Shown: positions 23,851 through 33,200 of the stretch, piece by piece | Layout: the number at the start of each line of letters is the position of its first letter | How positions within the stretch are numbered: the stretch's first letter is position 1 | NCBI GenBank assembly: GCA_013287965.1 | Contig: JABDCU010000017.1 | Location: 1-36,720, forward strand | Length of the DNA stretch: 36,720 nucleotides | Source of the DNA: Candidatus Omnitrophota bacterium | Lineage (GTDB): Bacteria > Omnitrophota > Gorgyraeia > Zapsychrales > Fredricksoniimonadaceae | Reading direction: 5' to 3' | Notes under the pieces: generated by a model | What the model was told of the DNA's origin: nothing | Database searches by the model: none | Seen by the model: only the letters and a program-made list of their open reading frames with translations | Translations under genes and position numbers: made by a program

Positions 23851-24870
23851 TTATCTTTCTTTCCAATAGACGATTTTATCATCCCGGGACGAGTAGACCG
23901 CGCGCACTGACCTGGGCGCGGCCCGGCTGGCCAGCCGGCCGGTGGCTTCAATGGTGTAATAAAACGAATTGGTGGTCAAGACCCCCTTCGCATTCAAGTA
24001 GTCAATGGCGCGGGCTTCGGGCAAGGTCAAGGGGACGATCGAATTAACGTCAACGGCAATTTCATAGGTCCTTAAAAACACATTGTCATCCGCAGTGCCG
24101 TCAATACCGTCCTTCCCCCGGCGCGCCATCAAGATCTTGTCTACCAGCGTGTCTGCCAGTCCCAAGGCCTCAAGGACTTCTTTGGAAGCTGTATTGATAT
24201 TAACGGTCCCGTCCCCGTAAATGGTCACGAAATTAATGAGCTTGTCATACCTCTGCTTGTCCATGCCCTTGACCAGCAGTATTTCATCCAGGGTCTCGTA
24301 ATACGCGCTCTTTTTAGGATACGGCCACTGCAAATTAGTATAATAATCATCGCTGAAAAAACCGGTGACCTCACCCTCGCCGTATTGGCGCCAATCCAAA
24401 AGCGCCACGGCCAGTTTATCAGCGTCCTCGTCTTTGAGTGAAAGCACATTGGCCAATAAATTCATCAAGGTCCCCTGGTCTATCCTGTTAAGGTTGAGTT
24501 TGCTTTCTTCATCCACCACGCCCCAACGTAAGGACGTATTGTCCCCATCAACGGCAACATAGCCGACACCTGCCGTATCCTGGCCTAACTTGATCGACGA
24601 CAATTCGTTGGCGTTATTTAGCAAATTCATTTTTACCGACGGTGTAAAGGTAAAGGAGGTTTCTTCCATCTGCTGATGGATATAGCCGGCTGTTTTCTTG
24701 ACCGCCGCCTCCATAAGATAGGTCATGCGGCTGCGCTCATCCAGGCGGGCGACCAAAAAGATCTTCTGGCGTATACCCGCGGCCACACTCACCGCCAGGA
24801 TCGTCAGGATCCCCAGCACCCACAAGGCGTAGACCAACACCATACCGCGGCGGGCGTGACGTGATCTCAT
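23851..24870 (-). CDS. gspK: Minor pseudopilin GspK
   Basis: Largest of the pseudopilins (339 aa), thought to cap the pseudopilus tip. Prepilin peptidase site RRG/MVLVYALWVLGILTIL; the residue at +5 is Tyr rather than Glu, which is characteristic of GspK. The body contains GspK-type blocks (VVDEESKLNLNRID, LLDWRQYGEGE, VNINTASKEVLEALGL) with helix-hairpin-helix-like insertions. Starts by ATGA overlap with gspJ. Confidence 0.9.
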   Translation of the reverse strand: MRSRHARRGMVLVYALWVLGILTILAVSVAAGIRQKIFLVARLDERSRMTYLMEAAVKKTAGYIHQQMEETSFTFTPSVKMNLLNNANELSSIKLGQDTAGVGYVAVDGDNTSLRWGVVDEESKLNLNRIDQGTLMNLLANVLSLKDEDADKLAVALLDWRQYGEGEVTGFFSDDYYTNLQWPYPKKSAYYETLDEILLVKGMDKQRYDKLINFVTIYGDGTVNINTASKEVLEALGLADTLVDKILMARRGKDGIDGTADDNVFLRTYEIAVDVNSIVPLTLPEARAIDYLNAKGVLTTNSFYYTIEATGRLASRAAPRSVRAVYSSRDDKIVYWKER

Positions 24871-25466
24871 ATGCCGCCTCCGACAGGGACCAGCAAAAAG
24901 CGGCGCATATGGCGGATCTGTCCGTCTGCCATGAATTGCACATCAACCATGATCCCCATGGGAACCCCTTGGTCCATTTGGCTTTTGATCTCAAGGCCTT
25001 TGTCCGCGGTGAAATAATACCTAACGGTAATGTCTTCGATCTGGGACGCCACTTCAACGGGCGCGGACCATTCTGATTTAAGCGCCCTCCCGTAAACAGC
25101 TTGGGTGCGGTATATCTTTTTTTCAGAAGGTTCAAAAGTGTACTGTACTGCACCTATCTGGCTGCCGGCCCCTTCGCCTGCCCGGGAACCGTTAGCGTCG
25201 GTGGGGGCCAGGATAATAGCGGGGAAGGACAGCTGGGTGCTGTCGCCTTTAAAAGGGATGCCGCTGATGGTCACCACACTGCGCAGGTCCTCGGAGACCC
25301 TTTCAAAAAAAATGGCCATGTCCCCTTCGACCATGACATGCTGGCCGCGGGCCCATAATTTAAAGCCGTTGGCAAAGGCATTGAACACGGCCAAACTGAT
25401 GACCGCGAACATGCATGAGACCAAAAGCACTTCTGTTAGTGTAAAAGCTCTACGAGGGTTTTTCAT
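24867..25466 (-). CDS. gspJ: Minor pseudopilin GspJ-like
   Basis: A 199-residue type IV pilin-like protein: RRA/FTLTEVLLVSCMFAVIS, with Glu at +5 but Ala instead of Gly at -1. The body has the GspJ pattern (FFERVSEDLRSVV, then IEDITVRYYF). Overlaps both neighbours by 4 bases (ATGA), so the four pseudopilin genes are translationally coupled. Confidence 0.85.
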   Translation of the reverse strand: MKNPRRAFTLTEVLLVSCMFAVISLAVFNAFANGFKLWARGQHVMVEGDMAIFFERVSEDLRSVVTISGIPFKGDSTQLSFPAIILAPTDANGSRAGEGAGSQIGAVQYTFEPSEKKIYRTQAVYGRALKSEWSAPVEVASQIEDITVRYYFTADKGLEIKSQMDQGVPMGIMVDVQFMADGQIRHMRRFLLVPVGGGI

Positions 25467-25906
25467 CTTATCATGTAAGCGCTGCGCTGGGCGCGCATGG
25501 ACCTGGGGCCGTCTATCCAGGAAAGCTTGACGTCCAGCTGCCAGACACTTTTAACATCAGGCAAAGGGGCCAGCTTAATGTCATAGTTGAAACGCACAGG
25601 CTTATAGTTAACGCTCAGGGTGACTGACGTGTCGCCGAGATTCAATGCCCGGGCCGGCCACTCGGCAAAAGATTTGGAAATGTCCCCGATCTTTTCATCG
25701 ATCAGGCTTGAGGCGTACAGGCGGGAGGTCAAATTATTTAAATAGTCCGCGCACAAAAAGAAGGATTTGTAGATCAATACAATGCCGCAGCATAAAACCA
25801 CCAGACTGACCATGACTTCGACGAAAGTAAAACCCCGGCAACCCCCGGGGTTGACGGGGTCATTGTTATTGCCAGTTGCTGATTTCGCCGTTGTTGGAAA
25901 GCCCAT
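25463..25906 (-). CDS. Minor pseudopilin, GspI/GspH-like
   Basis: A 147-residue pilin-like protein with an unusually long leader of about 30 residues before the cleavage site RG/FTFVEVMVSLVVLCCGI (Glu at +5). Start ATG 25906 is supported by GAAAGGAAAAG just upstream; the leader is encoded by the last 41 bases of gspG read in another frame. Its position between GspG and GspJ favours GspI, but the short body does not settle it. Confidence 0.8.
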   Translation of the reverse strand: MGFPTTAKSATGNNNDPVNPGGCRGFTFVEVMVSLVVLCCGIVLIYKSFFLCADYLNNLTSRLYASSLIDEKIGDISKSFAEWPARALNLGDTSVTLSVNYKPVRFNYDIKLAPLPDVKSVWQLDVKLSWIDGPRSMRAQRSAYMIR

Positions 25907-26288
25907 CTTTTCCTTTCGAGGAGAGATCATAGTCCGCGCGGTGATCACCGGGGGAAACATAGACGTAGGGCCGGCCCCAGGGATCAACAGGGTCCCTCTC
26001 AACATAAGGGCCGTTCCAATTTTGAGGCAAAGGGTTGGTGCTGGGTTTAATGCGCAAAGCACCCAATCCCTGCGCCGTGGTGGGATAAGAACCATTGTCC
26101 AGTTCGTAAAGCTTTAAAGCAGTGGCTATATTGGCATCGATATCTGATTTAGCCACCTTGGCCTTGGCCTCTTCTCCGCGTCCGGAAAGACGCGGGATGA
26201 TCATCGCGGCCAAAGCGCCGATAATAATGACGACCAGCATGATCTCGACGAGAGTGAAGCCGGACCGTTTATAAATATTGTTTGGCAT
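25866..26288 (-). CDS. gspG: Major pseudopilin GspG
   Basis: 140 residues; the main subunit of the type II secretion pseudopilus. Cleavage site KRSG/FTLVEIMLVVIIIG with Glu at +5; GspG signatures YPTTAQGLGAL, WNGPYVERDPVDPWGRPY and the calcium-site region DYDLSSKGKDG. Start ATG 26288 is chosen because it gives the normal short leader MPNNIYKRSG. It overlaps the peptidase gene by 20 bases. Confidence 0.93.
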   Translation of the reverse strand: MPNNIYKRSGFTLVEIMLVVIIIGALAAMIIPRLSGRGEEAKAKVAKSDIDANIATALKLYELDNGSYPTTAQGLGALRIKPSTNPLPQNWNGPYVERDPVDPWGRPYVYVSPGDHRADYDLSSKGKDGLSNNGEISNWQ

Positions 26289-27096
26289 AATCGCTCCATT
26301 TCTCCTGCAAGGTTTGCATTGAGTCAATTGTCGGGTAATAAGAACTTTTTAAAGCGTCTTCAAAACCCTCCCCGTCCCTTAAATGACGGCACAGTTCTTT
26401 GAAAGCGTCCTTACCATAAGTTTTAACCAAAAAATCAACAATGTAAAGACTTTCTACATAAAAGATTGAAATAGACTGCGCGTCATTCCTATGGGCCACC
26501 AGGTCATAGGCCAGCAAATCCGGCAAAGGGACGATCTTGCCGCCCACGATCAGCTTGGCCATGATATCCATATGGCTTAAGCTGTCATCTTTTTGCTCAA
26601 GCTGGGCCACTCCCTCGTCAAAGAACCTGGGGATAGGCCGGTCAAACCCGATAAAATCATGCAGGACCAGGTGCGTGATCTCATGGGGCAGGATCACCTC
26701 TGTAAAATTTGGCTGGCCCTTATAACTGACAATGATCCTTGATTTAAATAATTCTGAATATAAAGACGCGAACCCGTCGGACCACGGCGGCTGGCCGGTT
26801 TGCTGGACATAAGATCCCTGGTCAGGAAAAAGGATGATCTTAACACGGTTGTCCCAGGTCCAGAAATTATGATAGCGCGAGTACCCGATATCATCCGCAA
26901 TATTGTTGTAATACTCTTCCGCGTGGTCCAACACCTCATGGGCCATGTCCTCATCGTCGCTGGAAGCGCAAAGGACCACAAAATGGTCGCCCTGGAAAGA
27001 GAGCCAGCCGGGGGGACTAAAGTTGGAATCAATGTCAGCCCAGCCACGCGTTGTCATACCAAAGAACAAAAGTGTCATTAAAAATAAATATTTCAT
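26269..27096 (-). CDS. Exported HEXXH metallopeptidase (peptidase MA-like gluzincin)
   Basis: A 275-residue protein with a signal peptide (about 1-20, MTTRGWA/D). The zinc site is PHEITHLVLHDF (His138, Glu139, His142) with the third ligand Glu161 in FFDEGVAQLEQ, the arrangement of peptidase MA-like gluzincins. It is placed inside the secretion operon, between gspF and gspG. A role in processing exported proteins, for example the GPs, is inferred. Its ATG lies 14 bases from a palindromic element. Confidence 0.85.
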   Translation of the reverse strand: MKYLFLMTLLFFGMTTRGWADIDSNFSPPGWLSFQGDHFVVLCASSDDEDMAHEVLDHAEEYYNNIADDIGYSRYHNFWTWDNRVKIILFPDQGSYVQQTGQPPWSDGFASLYSELFKSRIIVSYKGQPNFTEVILPHEITHLVLHDFIGFDRPIPRFFDEGVAQLEQKDDSLSHMDIMAKLIVGGKIVPLPDLLAYDLVAHRNDAQSISIFYVESLYIVDFLVKTYGKDAFKELCRHLRDGEGFEDALKSSYYPTIDSMQTLQEKWSDYAKQYL

Positions 27097-27109
27097 GTTG
27101 CCATGTGTC

Positions 27110-27229
27110 TAAACAGACGTTGGAATAATTTTTGGAGCCAAAATGCGTGCTTTTGCTCCTGACTTATCCAGGAATCAGTAAGTAGCAATTAGCATTTTGG
27201 CGAAAAAAATTCATTCCAATGTCTGTTTA
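27110..27229. repeat. 120-base palindromic element between gspF and the peptidase gene
   Basis: Outer arms taaacagacgttggaat (27110-27126) and 27213-27229 pair with one mismatch; inner gccaaaatg (27138-27146) pairs with cattttggc (27193-27201). The gspF stop codon TAA is formed by the outermost bases of the element. It has no coding capacity and is unrelated in sequence to the 3620-3772 element but has the same architecture. Possible mRNA processing or attenuation site within the operon. Confidence 0.75.
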
Positions 27230-28435
27230 ATGTGCCATTAAGTCCATGGAGAAAATCGGCAGCAGCATGGCAAAAACGATCAGCCCCACCACCCCGCCCA
27301 CCGCCAAGATCAGTACCGGCTCCAAAACAGTGGTGATCAGTTTGGTCGTCTCATTGATGTCCGCTTCATAACTTTCGGCAATGTCCCTTAAAGATTCCTG
27401 CAGGTTCCCGGACTCTTCGCCCACCGTGACTAACTGCACCATCATCGTCGGGACTAATTTTGACCTGGACAAACAGCTGCCTAAATTATTTCCCGCGGCC
27501 AAGTCCTGGACACAAACAAGCAGGTCCATTTTCAATTGGGGATTATGCATGGTGGGGACCGCCATTTCAATGGAACGGATAATGGTCAGACCGCTTTCCA
27601 ACAACAGGGACATGGTCCTGGTAAAACGCGCTAAATCCACTTTTAAAACAAGGCCCCTGACATAAGGGAGATTTAACAGAAATTGTCCGATGACGATCGA
27701 GCCCTGGGTCGAGGCGCGCCAGCGGTTGAACGTCAATAAACCGATCGCCCCGATAATAAGGGCCTCGATCCCGTAGGCTTTAAAAAAATGGCTGATGCTC
27801 ATGACGATCACGGTAGGCAGGGGCAAGACCTGCCCCGCGTCCGTAAAGATCACGGACATTTTAGGCATCACAAAGGTCAGGATAAAGATCACCGTCGAGA
27901 CCCCAATGCCCAGCATGAACAGCGGATACACCATGGCAGAGCGCACCTTCGAAGAAAATTCTTCCTGGGCCTTGAGAAAATCAGCCACGCTGTTAAGCAT
28001 CTGGCGCAATTTGCCCATCTCCTCTCCCGCGCGCACCATGGCCACGAACAAAGGCGAAAAGATGGCCGGATAATCCACCAGGCAGGTCGAGAAAGAACGC
28101 CCGCTTTTGACCCCGATCGATACTTCATCTAAAACCTTGGCAAAATAAATGCTTTTGGTTTGGCCGGCCAAAACTTCCAGGGCTTTTAAAAGCGTCACGC
28201 CGGATTTAAGGAGATTGGCCAATTGCTTGCTGAAAAGATACAGCTCTTTGCCATTGATCTTGACCTCGCGGATATTGCTGAATAAAACACCCTCCGCGTT
28301 GCTTTCTTCGATGGACACGGGGATAAGCCCAAGCTGATTGATCATCTCCAGGGCATCATCCTCATTCTGGGCGCTGATCTGCCCGGTGATGGCGTTGACA
28401 GCGTCTTTTTTGGCTTTATAAATATAGGATGGCAT
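27227..28435 (-). CDS. gspF: GspF/PilC-family inner-membrane platform protein
   Basis: 402 residues, the family's normal length: N-terminal linker domain (MPSYIYKAKKDAVNAITGQI), two homologous cytoplasmic four-helix bundles (about 70-165 and 270-365, with FSKQLANLLKSGVTLLKALE and FTRTMSLLLESGLTIIRSIE), and three membrane segments. It transmits the motion of GspE to pseudopilus assembly. It begins 8 bases after gspE. Confidence 0.93.
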   Translation of the reverse strand: MPSYIYKAKKDAVNAITGQISAQNEDDALEMINQLGLIPVSIEESNAEGVLFSNIREVKINGKELYLFSKQLANLLKSGVTLLKALEVLAGQTKSIYFAKVLDEVSIGVKSGRSFSTCLVDYPAIFSPLFVAMVRAGEEMGKLRQMLNSVADFLKAQEEFSSKVRSAMVYPLFMLGIGVSTVIFILTFVMPKMSVIFTDAGQVLPLPTVIVMSISHFFKAYGIEALIIGAIGLLTFNRWRASTQGSIVIGQFLLNLPYVRGLVLKVDLARFTRTMSLLLESGLTIIRSIEMAVPTMHNPQLKMDLLVCVQDLAAGNNLGSCLSRSKLVPTMMVQLVTVGEESGNLQESLRDIAESYEADINETTKLITTVLEPVLILAVGGVVGLIVFAMLLPIFSMDLMAH

Positions 28436-28443
28436 CTTGTCCC

Positions 28444-30162
28444 TTAAAAATTATCTTTGGAGCTGACATATAAGACTTCGGACACTGTTGTAACGCCCGC
28501 GGCAACGCATTGCCAGCCGTTCTGCCTCAAGGTGGCCATGCCGTTTTTCATGGCGGAATGTTTTACCTTTTCCGTGCTGGGCTTGGCTGTCAGCATGGCC
28601 CGGATATGTTCATCCATTTGGAGGATCTCATAAATGGCCGTGCGGCCGTAATACCCTGTCTTATTGCATACCTCGCAGCCGCGGCCATGATAGGCCTTGA
28701 CTGCCTCCGCCGGGATTTTAAGTGAACGGGACATTTCCTGGCGGACAGAATCAGGGACAACGGCCTCTTCCTTACACTGGGGACAGATCAGGCGGATCAG
28801 GCGCTGGGCCACGAAAGCCTCGACGGACGAAGCCACCAGGTAAGGCTCGACGCCCATGTCGATCAGACGCGTGATGCCGCTGGCCGCGTCATTGGTGTGC
28901 AGGGTGGAAAACACCAAATGCCCGGTCAGGGCCGTGCGGATGGCGATCTCCGCGGTATCCAGGTCGCGCACCTCGCCGACCATGATGATGTCCGGGTCAT
29001 GGCGCAGGATGCTCCTTAAACCTTCCGCGAAACTGAAATTCAATTTAGGGCTGATCGCGATCTGGGTGATGCCCTCCATCTCGTATTCAATAGGGTCTTC
29101 GATCGTGATTATTTTTATATCATCACGGTTTAGTTCATGCAAACAGGCATAAAGTGTCGTTGTTTTACCGCTGCCGGTGGGGCCTGTGACAAAGATGATC
29201 CCATGGGAACGCTGGATCAATTCCCTGAATTTCAGGGCATTTTGCTCATTGAGCCCCAGATCTTCCAAGCGAGTGCGCATGGACTTGGTCGGCAGGATGC
29301 GGATGACCATGCTCTCCCCGCGCAGGGCCGGCATGGTTGAAATACGCAAATCCAAATCCTGGTCCTTGGTGCGCACGACCGTACTGCCGTCCTGCGGCAG
29401 CCTCTTTTCCGTGATGCTTAAATTGGACATGATCTTGATGCGCGAAAGCATGGGCAGCAAAAAATGCCTGGCTTCCGGCGGTAAATTGGCGTCCATCAAG
29501 GTGCCGTCAATGCGGTAACGCAGGCGCATCTTATCACGATAAGGTTCAAAATGGATATCAGTCGCCCTCTTCTGGTACGCCTCCAGAATGATCTGGTTGA
29601 CGAGCTTGGCCACCGAGGGGTCCTCACTTTTTTTCTCAATGTCCTCGACCCACGCTTCCTGGTTGCCATCGGACTTTCGCTTGCTGGGGTCCTTGGTCAG
29701 GATGCGGTCAATGGTGTCTGACGCTAAACCGTAATATTTTTTAAGGGCCTCATTGATATCGCTGCGCAGCGCCAATACTTCCTGGGGCTCAAGGCCTAAA
29801 TGCACCCTGATATCATCTTCCATGCGAACGTCCAGCGGCGAGGAAATAGCCAGGGTGAGCACATTGCCTTCAATGGCCACAGGCATGAACTTATAGAAGG
29901 AAGCGAATTTCACCGGCACGCGGTCAATGACGGCCTGGGGGACTTCTTTTTCTTTCAGGTCAAAAATGGGCAGATTCAGCTGTTTAGACAGGGCCTCGAC
30001 GATCTCACGGTCAGTCAGGATGCCGTGGCGGATCAGGTAAGAGTTAAGGTTCTTGTGTTCCTGACGGGCGGCCTGGATGTAATCAACGGCATCTTCAGCG
30101 CCGATAAGGCCTGATTTGACCAAAACATCGACGAGGATCTTGTTGGCGACAGGTTTGTACAT
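28444..30162 (-). CDS. gspE: GspE/PilB-family secretion ATPase
   Basis: 572-residue hexameric AAA-like motor. N-terminal MshEN-type region (1-150, DREIVEALSKQLNLPIFDL); Walker A GPTGSGKT at 327-334; Asp box DDIKIITIEDPIEY; Walker B IIMVGEVRD; His box GHLVFSTLHTND; tetracysteine zinc site CPQC ... CEVC near 459-500. All catalytic motifs are intact. GspE- and PilB-type use cannot be separated by sequence alone, but the neighbouring GspG and GspK support type II secretion. GP3 ends 55 bases upstream on the same strand. Confidence 0.95.
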   Translation of the reverse strand: MYKPVANKILVDVLVKSGLIGAEDAVDYIQAARQEHKNLNSYLIRHGILTDREIVEALSKQLNLPIFDLKEKEVPQAVIDRVPVKFASFYKFMPVAIEGNVLTLAISSPLDVRMEDDIRVHLGLEPQEVLALRSDINEALKKYYGLASDTIDRILTKDPSKRKSDGNQEAWVEDIEKKSEDPSVAKLVNQIILEAYQKRATDIHFEPYRDKMRLRYRIDGTLMDANLPPEARHFLLPMLSRIKIMSNLSITEKRLPQDGSTVVRTKDQDLDLRISTMPALRGESMVIRILPTKSMRTRLEDLGLNEQNALKFRELIQRSHGIIFVTGPTGSGKTTTLYACLHELNRDDIKIITIEDPIEYEMEGITQIAISPKLNFSFAEGLRSILRHDPDIIMVGEVRDLDTAEIAIRTALTGHLVFSTLHTNDAASGITRLIDMGVEPYLVASSVEAFVAQRLIRLICPQCKEEAVVPDSVRQEMSRSLKIPAEAVKAYHGRGCEVCNKTGYYGRTAIYEILQMDEHIRAMLTAKPSTEKVKHSAMKNGMATLRQNGWQCVAAGVTTVSEVLYVSSKDNF

Positions 30163-30217
30163 GTATAAATCATAACATTAAATACGGGCGGGATGAACCT
30201 AAATCTCATTTTTTACG

Positions 30218-33200
30218 TTAGACGCTGGCTAATTGAGTTTGGGCCTGGATCTCTTCTTTACGCAGGCCTAAGAGTAGGGGCAGATTGGCCACGGGGATGA
30301 TGCTCTCGACTTCAAAATTGACGCCGTCAAAGCCGCTTTTGCGGATGCGCGCGATCATGGCAGGGTCAAATTGCATCTGTACGCCGTTACCCTCTTTGCG
30401 CACGTTCATCGCCATATTGGCACGGTTGAAATCGATACCACCGCGGCGTGCCAGGGTGTCAGTCGGCGCGGTCATCGCGGAGCTAGCGCTGGGGGGTTGG
30501 GATATTTCGATACCGGCAGAGCGAGTAAGAATTTCTTCTTTTTTTGCATTTAACCATATTCTGAATTGTGGATAGTCTGTCCAATATACATATTCAGCTG
30601 TCCCTATTTTATCCCTATGTGTTGCAGGGAACCCTTCTCCCCTATTTTCTTCAGCGAAAAGTTTTTTCATATTTAGGGCTTCTTCAGGGTCCCTGGGAAA
30701 AATTCTGCTATTTAAATTAAACTGCGCCTTGCCAGAATTCTCAGGGTCAATTCTTTCTAAAATTGCGTTGATAAGAATGACTGTCATCGCCTTGCTGGCT
30801 TTGCTGGTTTTGCCCTTGGCGGGCTTACTGGTCTGAGGCACCAATTTTCCCAAAGCAGTACTATTCTTTGCTATCCCATTTTCTATGGATTTCTTCTGTT
30901 CTTCAAAAACAAGTTTGGCCCGGCCATCATTCGGCCCCCAATTGACCTGAATTGCGTTTAATTTTCTTTTTAAGCCTGCTGAACTTTTTTCTTTTTGTAT
31001 TATTTTTTCAGCAGTGGTAATGGCCCCTGTCCTTAATTCCTCTGAGATCACCCTCGACTCCTGACCGATCAGTCCCATTTTTTCGTAGGCTTCCTGCAAA
31101 GACAATACCTGCTTGGGTGCCGCCATCGCGGGGCTAACGGCGAGCAAAATGTAAGACCTAAGCCTATGATTCCCGATCAAATAATGATAACGGGAGTTCT
31201 TTCTCTTTAACTTAAACTCAATGATCCATAAATTACTTGTATTTAATAAAGACATTTCATCGGCCAGCCTGTCAATGGGCCCTTTTTTGTGGGTGCCATC
31301 CCTATTAAAAACTTCCATGGTGAGACCTTTACCTTTGATCAATTCCTTAAAATCTTCAGCTGTTACGCTTACAGCGTGTCCTTCTTTTCTCAATGCTTTA
31401 AGCGCATTCCTAAAGAAATAGGGGCGATATCCAGGTGACACTATTAATTTAGAGATGATGCGCTGTTCCGGAGTCTCTGTTGTCGTCATCGCGAAGCTGG
31501 GATTCTGGGGCGTCTCTTTTGAGGGCGCACCGGACACCTGTCCGGAAACTTTAACCAGGATCGGAGGACCTAACCCACCGATCAAATAATACCTGTTAAA
31601 CCCAACGTTTATTTCAATGACCCCCAATTTATAAACTTTATACTCCTTCAAAATTTTCTCCAGGAAATCTATCTCTACCAGTGTTTCAACTCCATTCCTA
31701 TCAAATGACTTTCTAAAAATCGAGTTTGATACGCGTAATTTGTCAATGTCCTTAGTGATCCTTTGGGCCGAGACTGCAATACCCGACAGGGCAGCCGACA
31801 GTCCCTGATTTAACATCTGCGCTATCCATTTCGTATCGAAAGGATCCATCCTGATATGAATTATCTGCTCCTTAACATGCGCATCAATTTCGTCGCTGGT
31901 CATCGCGAAGCTGGGCTTGGGCCTTGTCAATAGCTTCGGGTTAAGGGCCCATGCTTTGGGCACCTTCATCACGTAAGAATTGGGCCCTCCCCAGACATAA
32001 TGTTTATATTGGCTATTATTTGGTAAAGATACAATAAAAACCCCAAAAGGCTCAGGCAGAGAATTTTTGTCTTGGGGCGGTACAAAATCTCCTTTGTTCA
32101 CATCGTACAGGAAAACCGCCTGACGCCGCAATTGATTGAACTCATTTTCATCAGCGTCAAACATATTATATTCTCTATCTAATCTCTTTCTGATCCCGTT
32201 TTTTGTAGTAGCGGCCTGTGTTTTTTTCAATAGTTCGACCAATCCGTTTTCTTGGTCATTCAACGCAGGCTTTTCGACCTGTGGCGGGGCCTTCTCTTTC
32301 TGTGAGACCGCATTCCCTTCTTTTGACTTTGTGGGAGCACTGTTATTATCAATGAAGTTCAATCCCAGCTGGATCGCTTCTTTTTGCGCTGTTTCTTCGA
32401 CCCTGCTGGCGGCGGCAAGAGGTTGCGGGAGATCGTTCTTTACGGGTTCCAAATCCAACGCCCAATAAGAATGCTCCTTGCCCTTGGGGCCTATCTTATT
32501 CATACCGGCTAAAATGATCCTGGCTTTGGACGAAAAAATCTCATGATTATAAAATTTTTCATCATACCTGCTAAAGAATTTATTCGTTTTCAAAAAACTG
32601 TAAATTTGATTTATTAAATCTTCATTACTGCCTTGCATTTGTTGGAGCGCCCGCCTGTCAAACGCCCGTCTGATTGACGCTGCTTTCAACAGATCAAAAA
32701 AAGCGTCTTGATGGGGGATGCCGTTCGCCTTATTCATGACATTTCTTACTTCTGTATAATCCGCCCCGGAAACCGATGTTCCGTCAGGAAGGGCGAAGGC
32801 CTTTGTTAAGTTATCTTGACGCACGGGATCATCTTGAATATACGTTCTGATCAAAATAGACACATGATTCCCTGCGATAAGATAATACAGGCGGCTGCCC
32901 AGTTGTATGCGCAGGATCCCCAATCTATGCTCGTAATTCTGCAGCAGGTCCGATATTTCATCTTTGGGCATAGGGGCTGAAACACCTTTTGGATCAATAG
33001 AAACAGCAAAAACAAAATTGGGCAGAGATAATTCGACCTGATGACTCAGCACGCTATACACAGAAACCTCCTGCAAACCCATTACTGCGGGCAATTCCTG
33101 CTGCAGGACCAATCCCGTAAGCTCCAGAGAAAGATAGGAACGATGGCCGCTTTGGATGAGCTTTATAAGTTTTTGATCAAACTGCCCTTCGCTGTTTATC

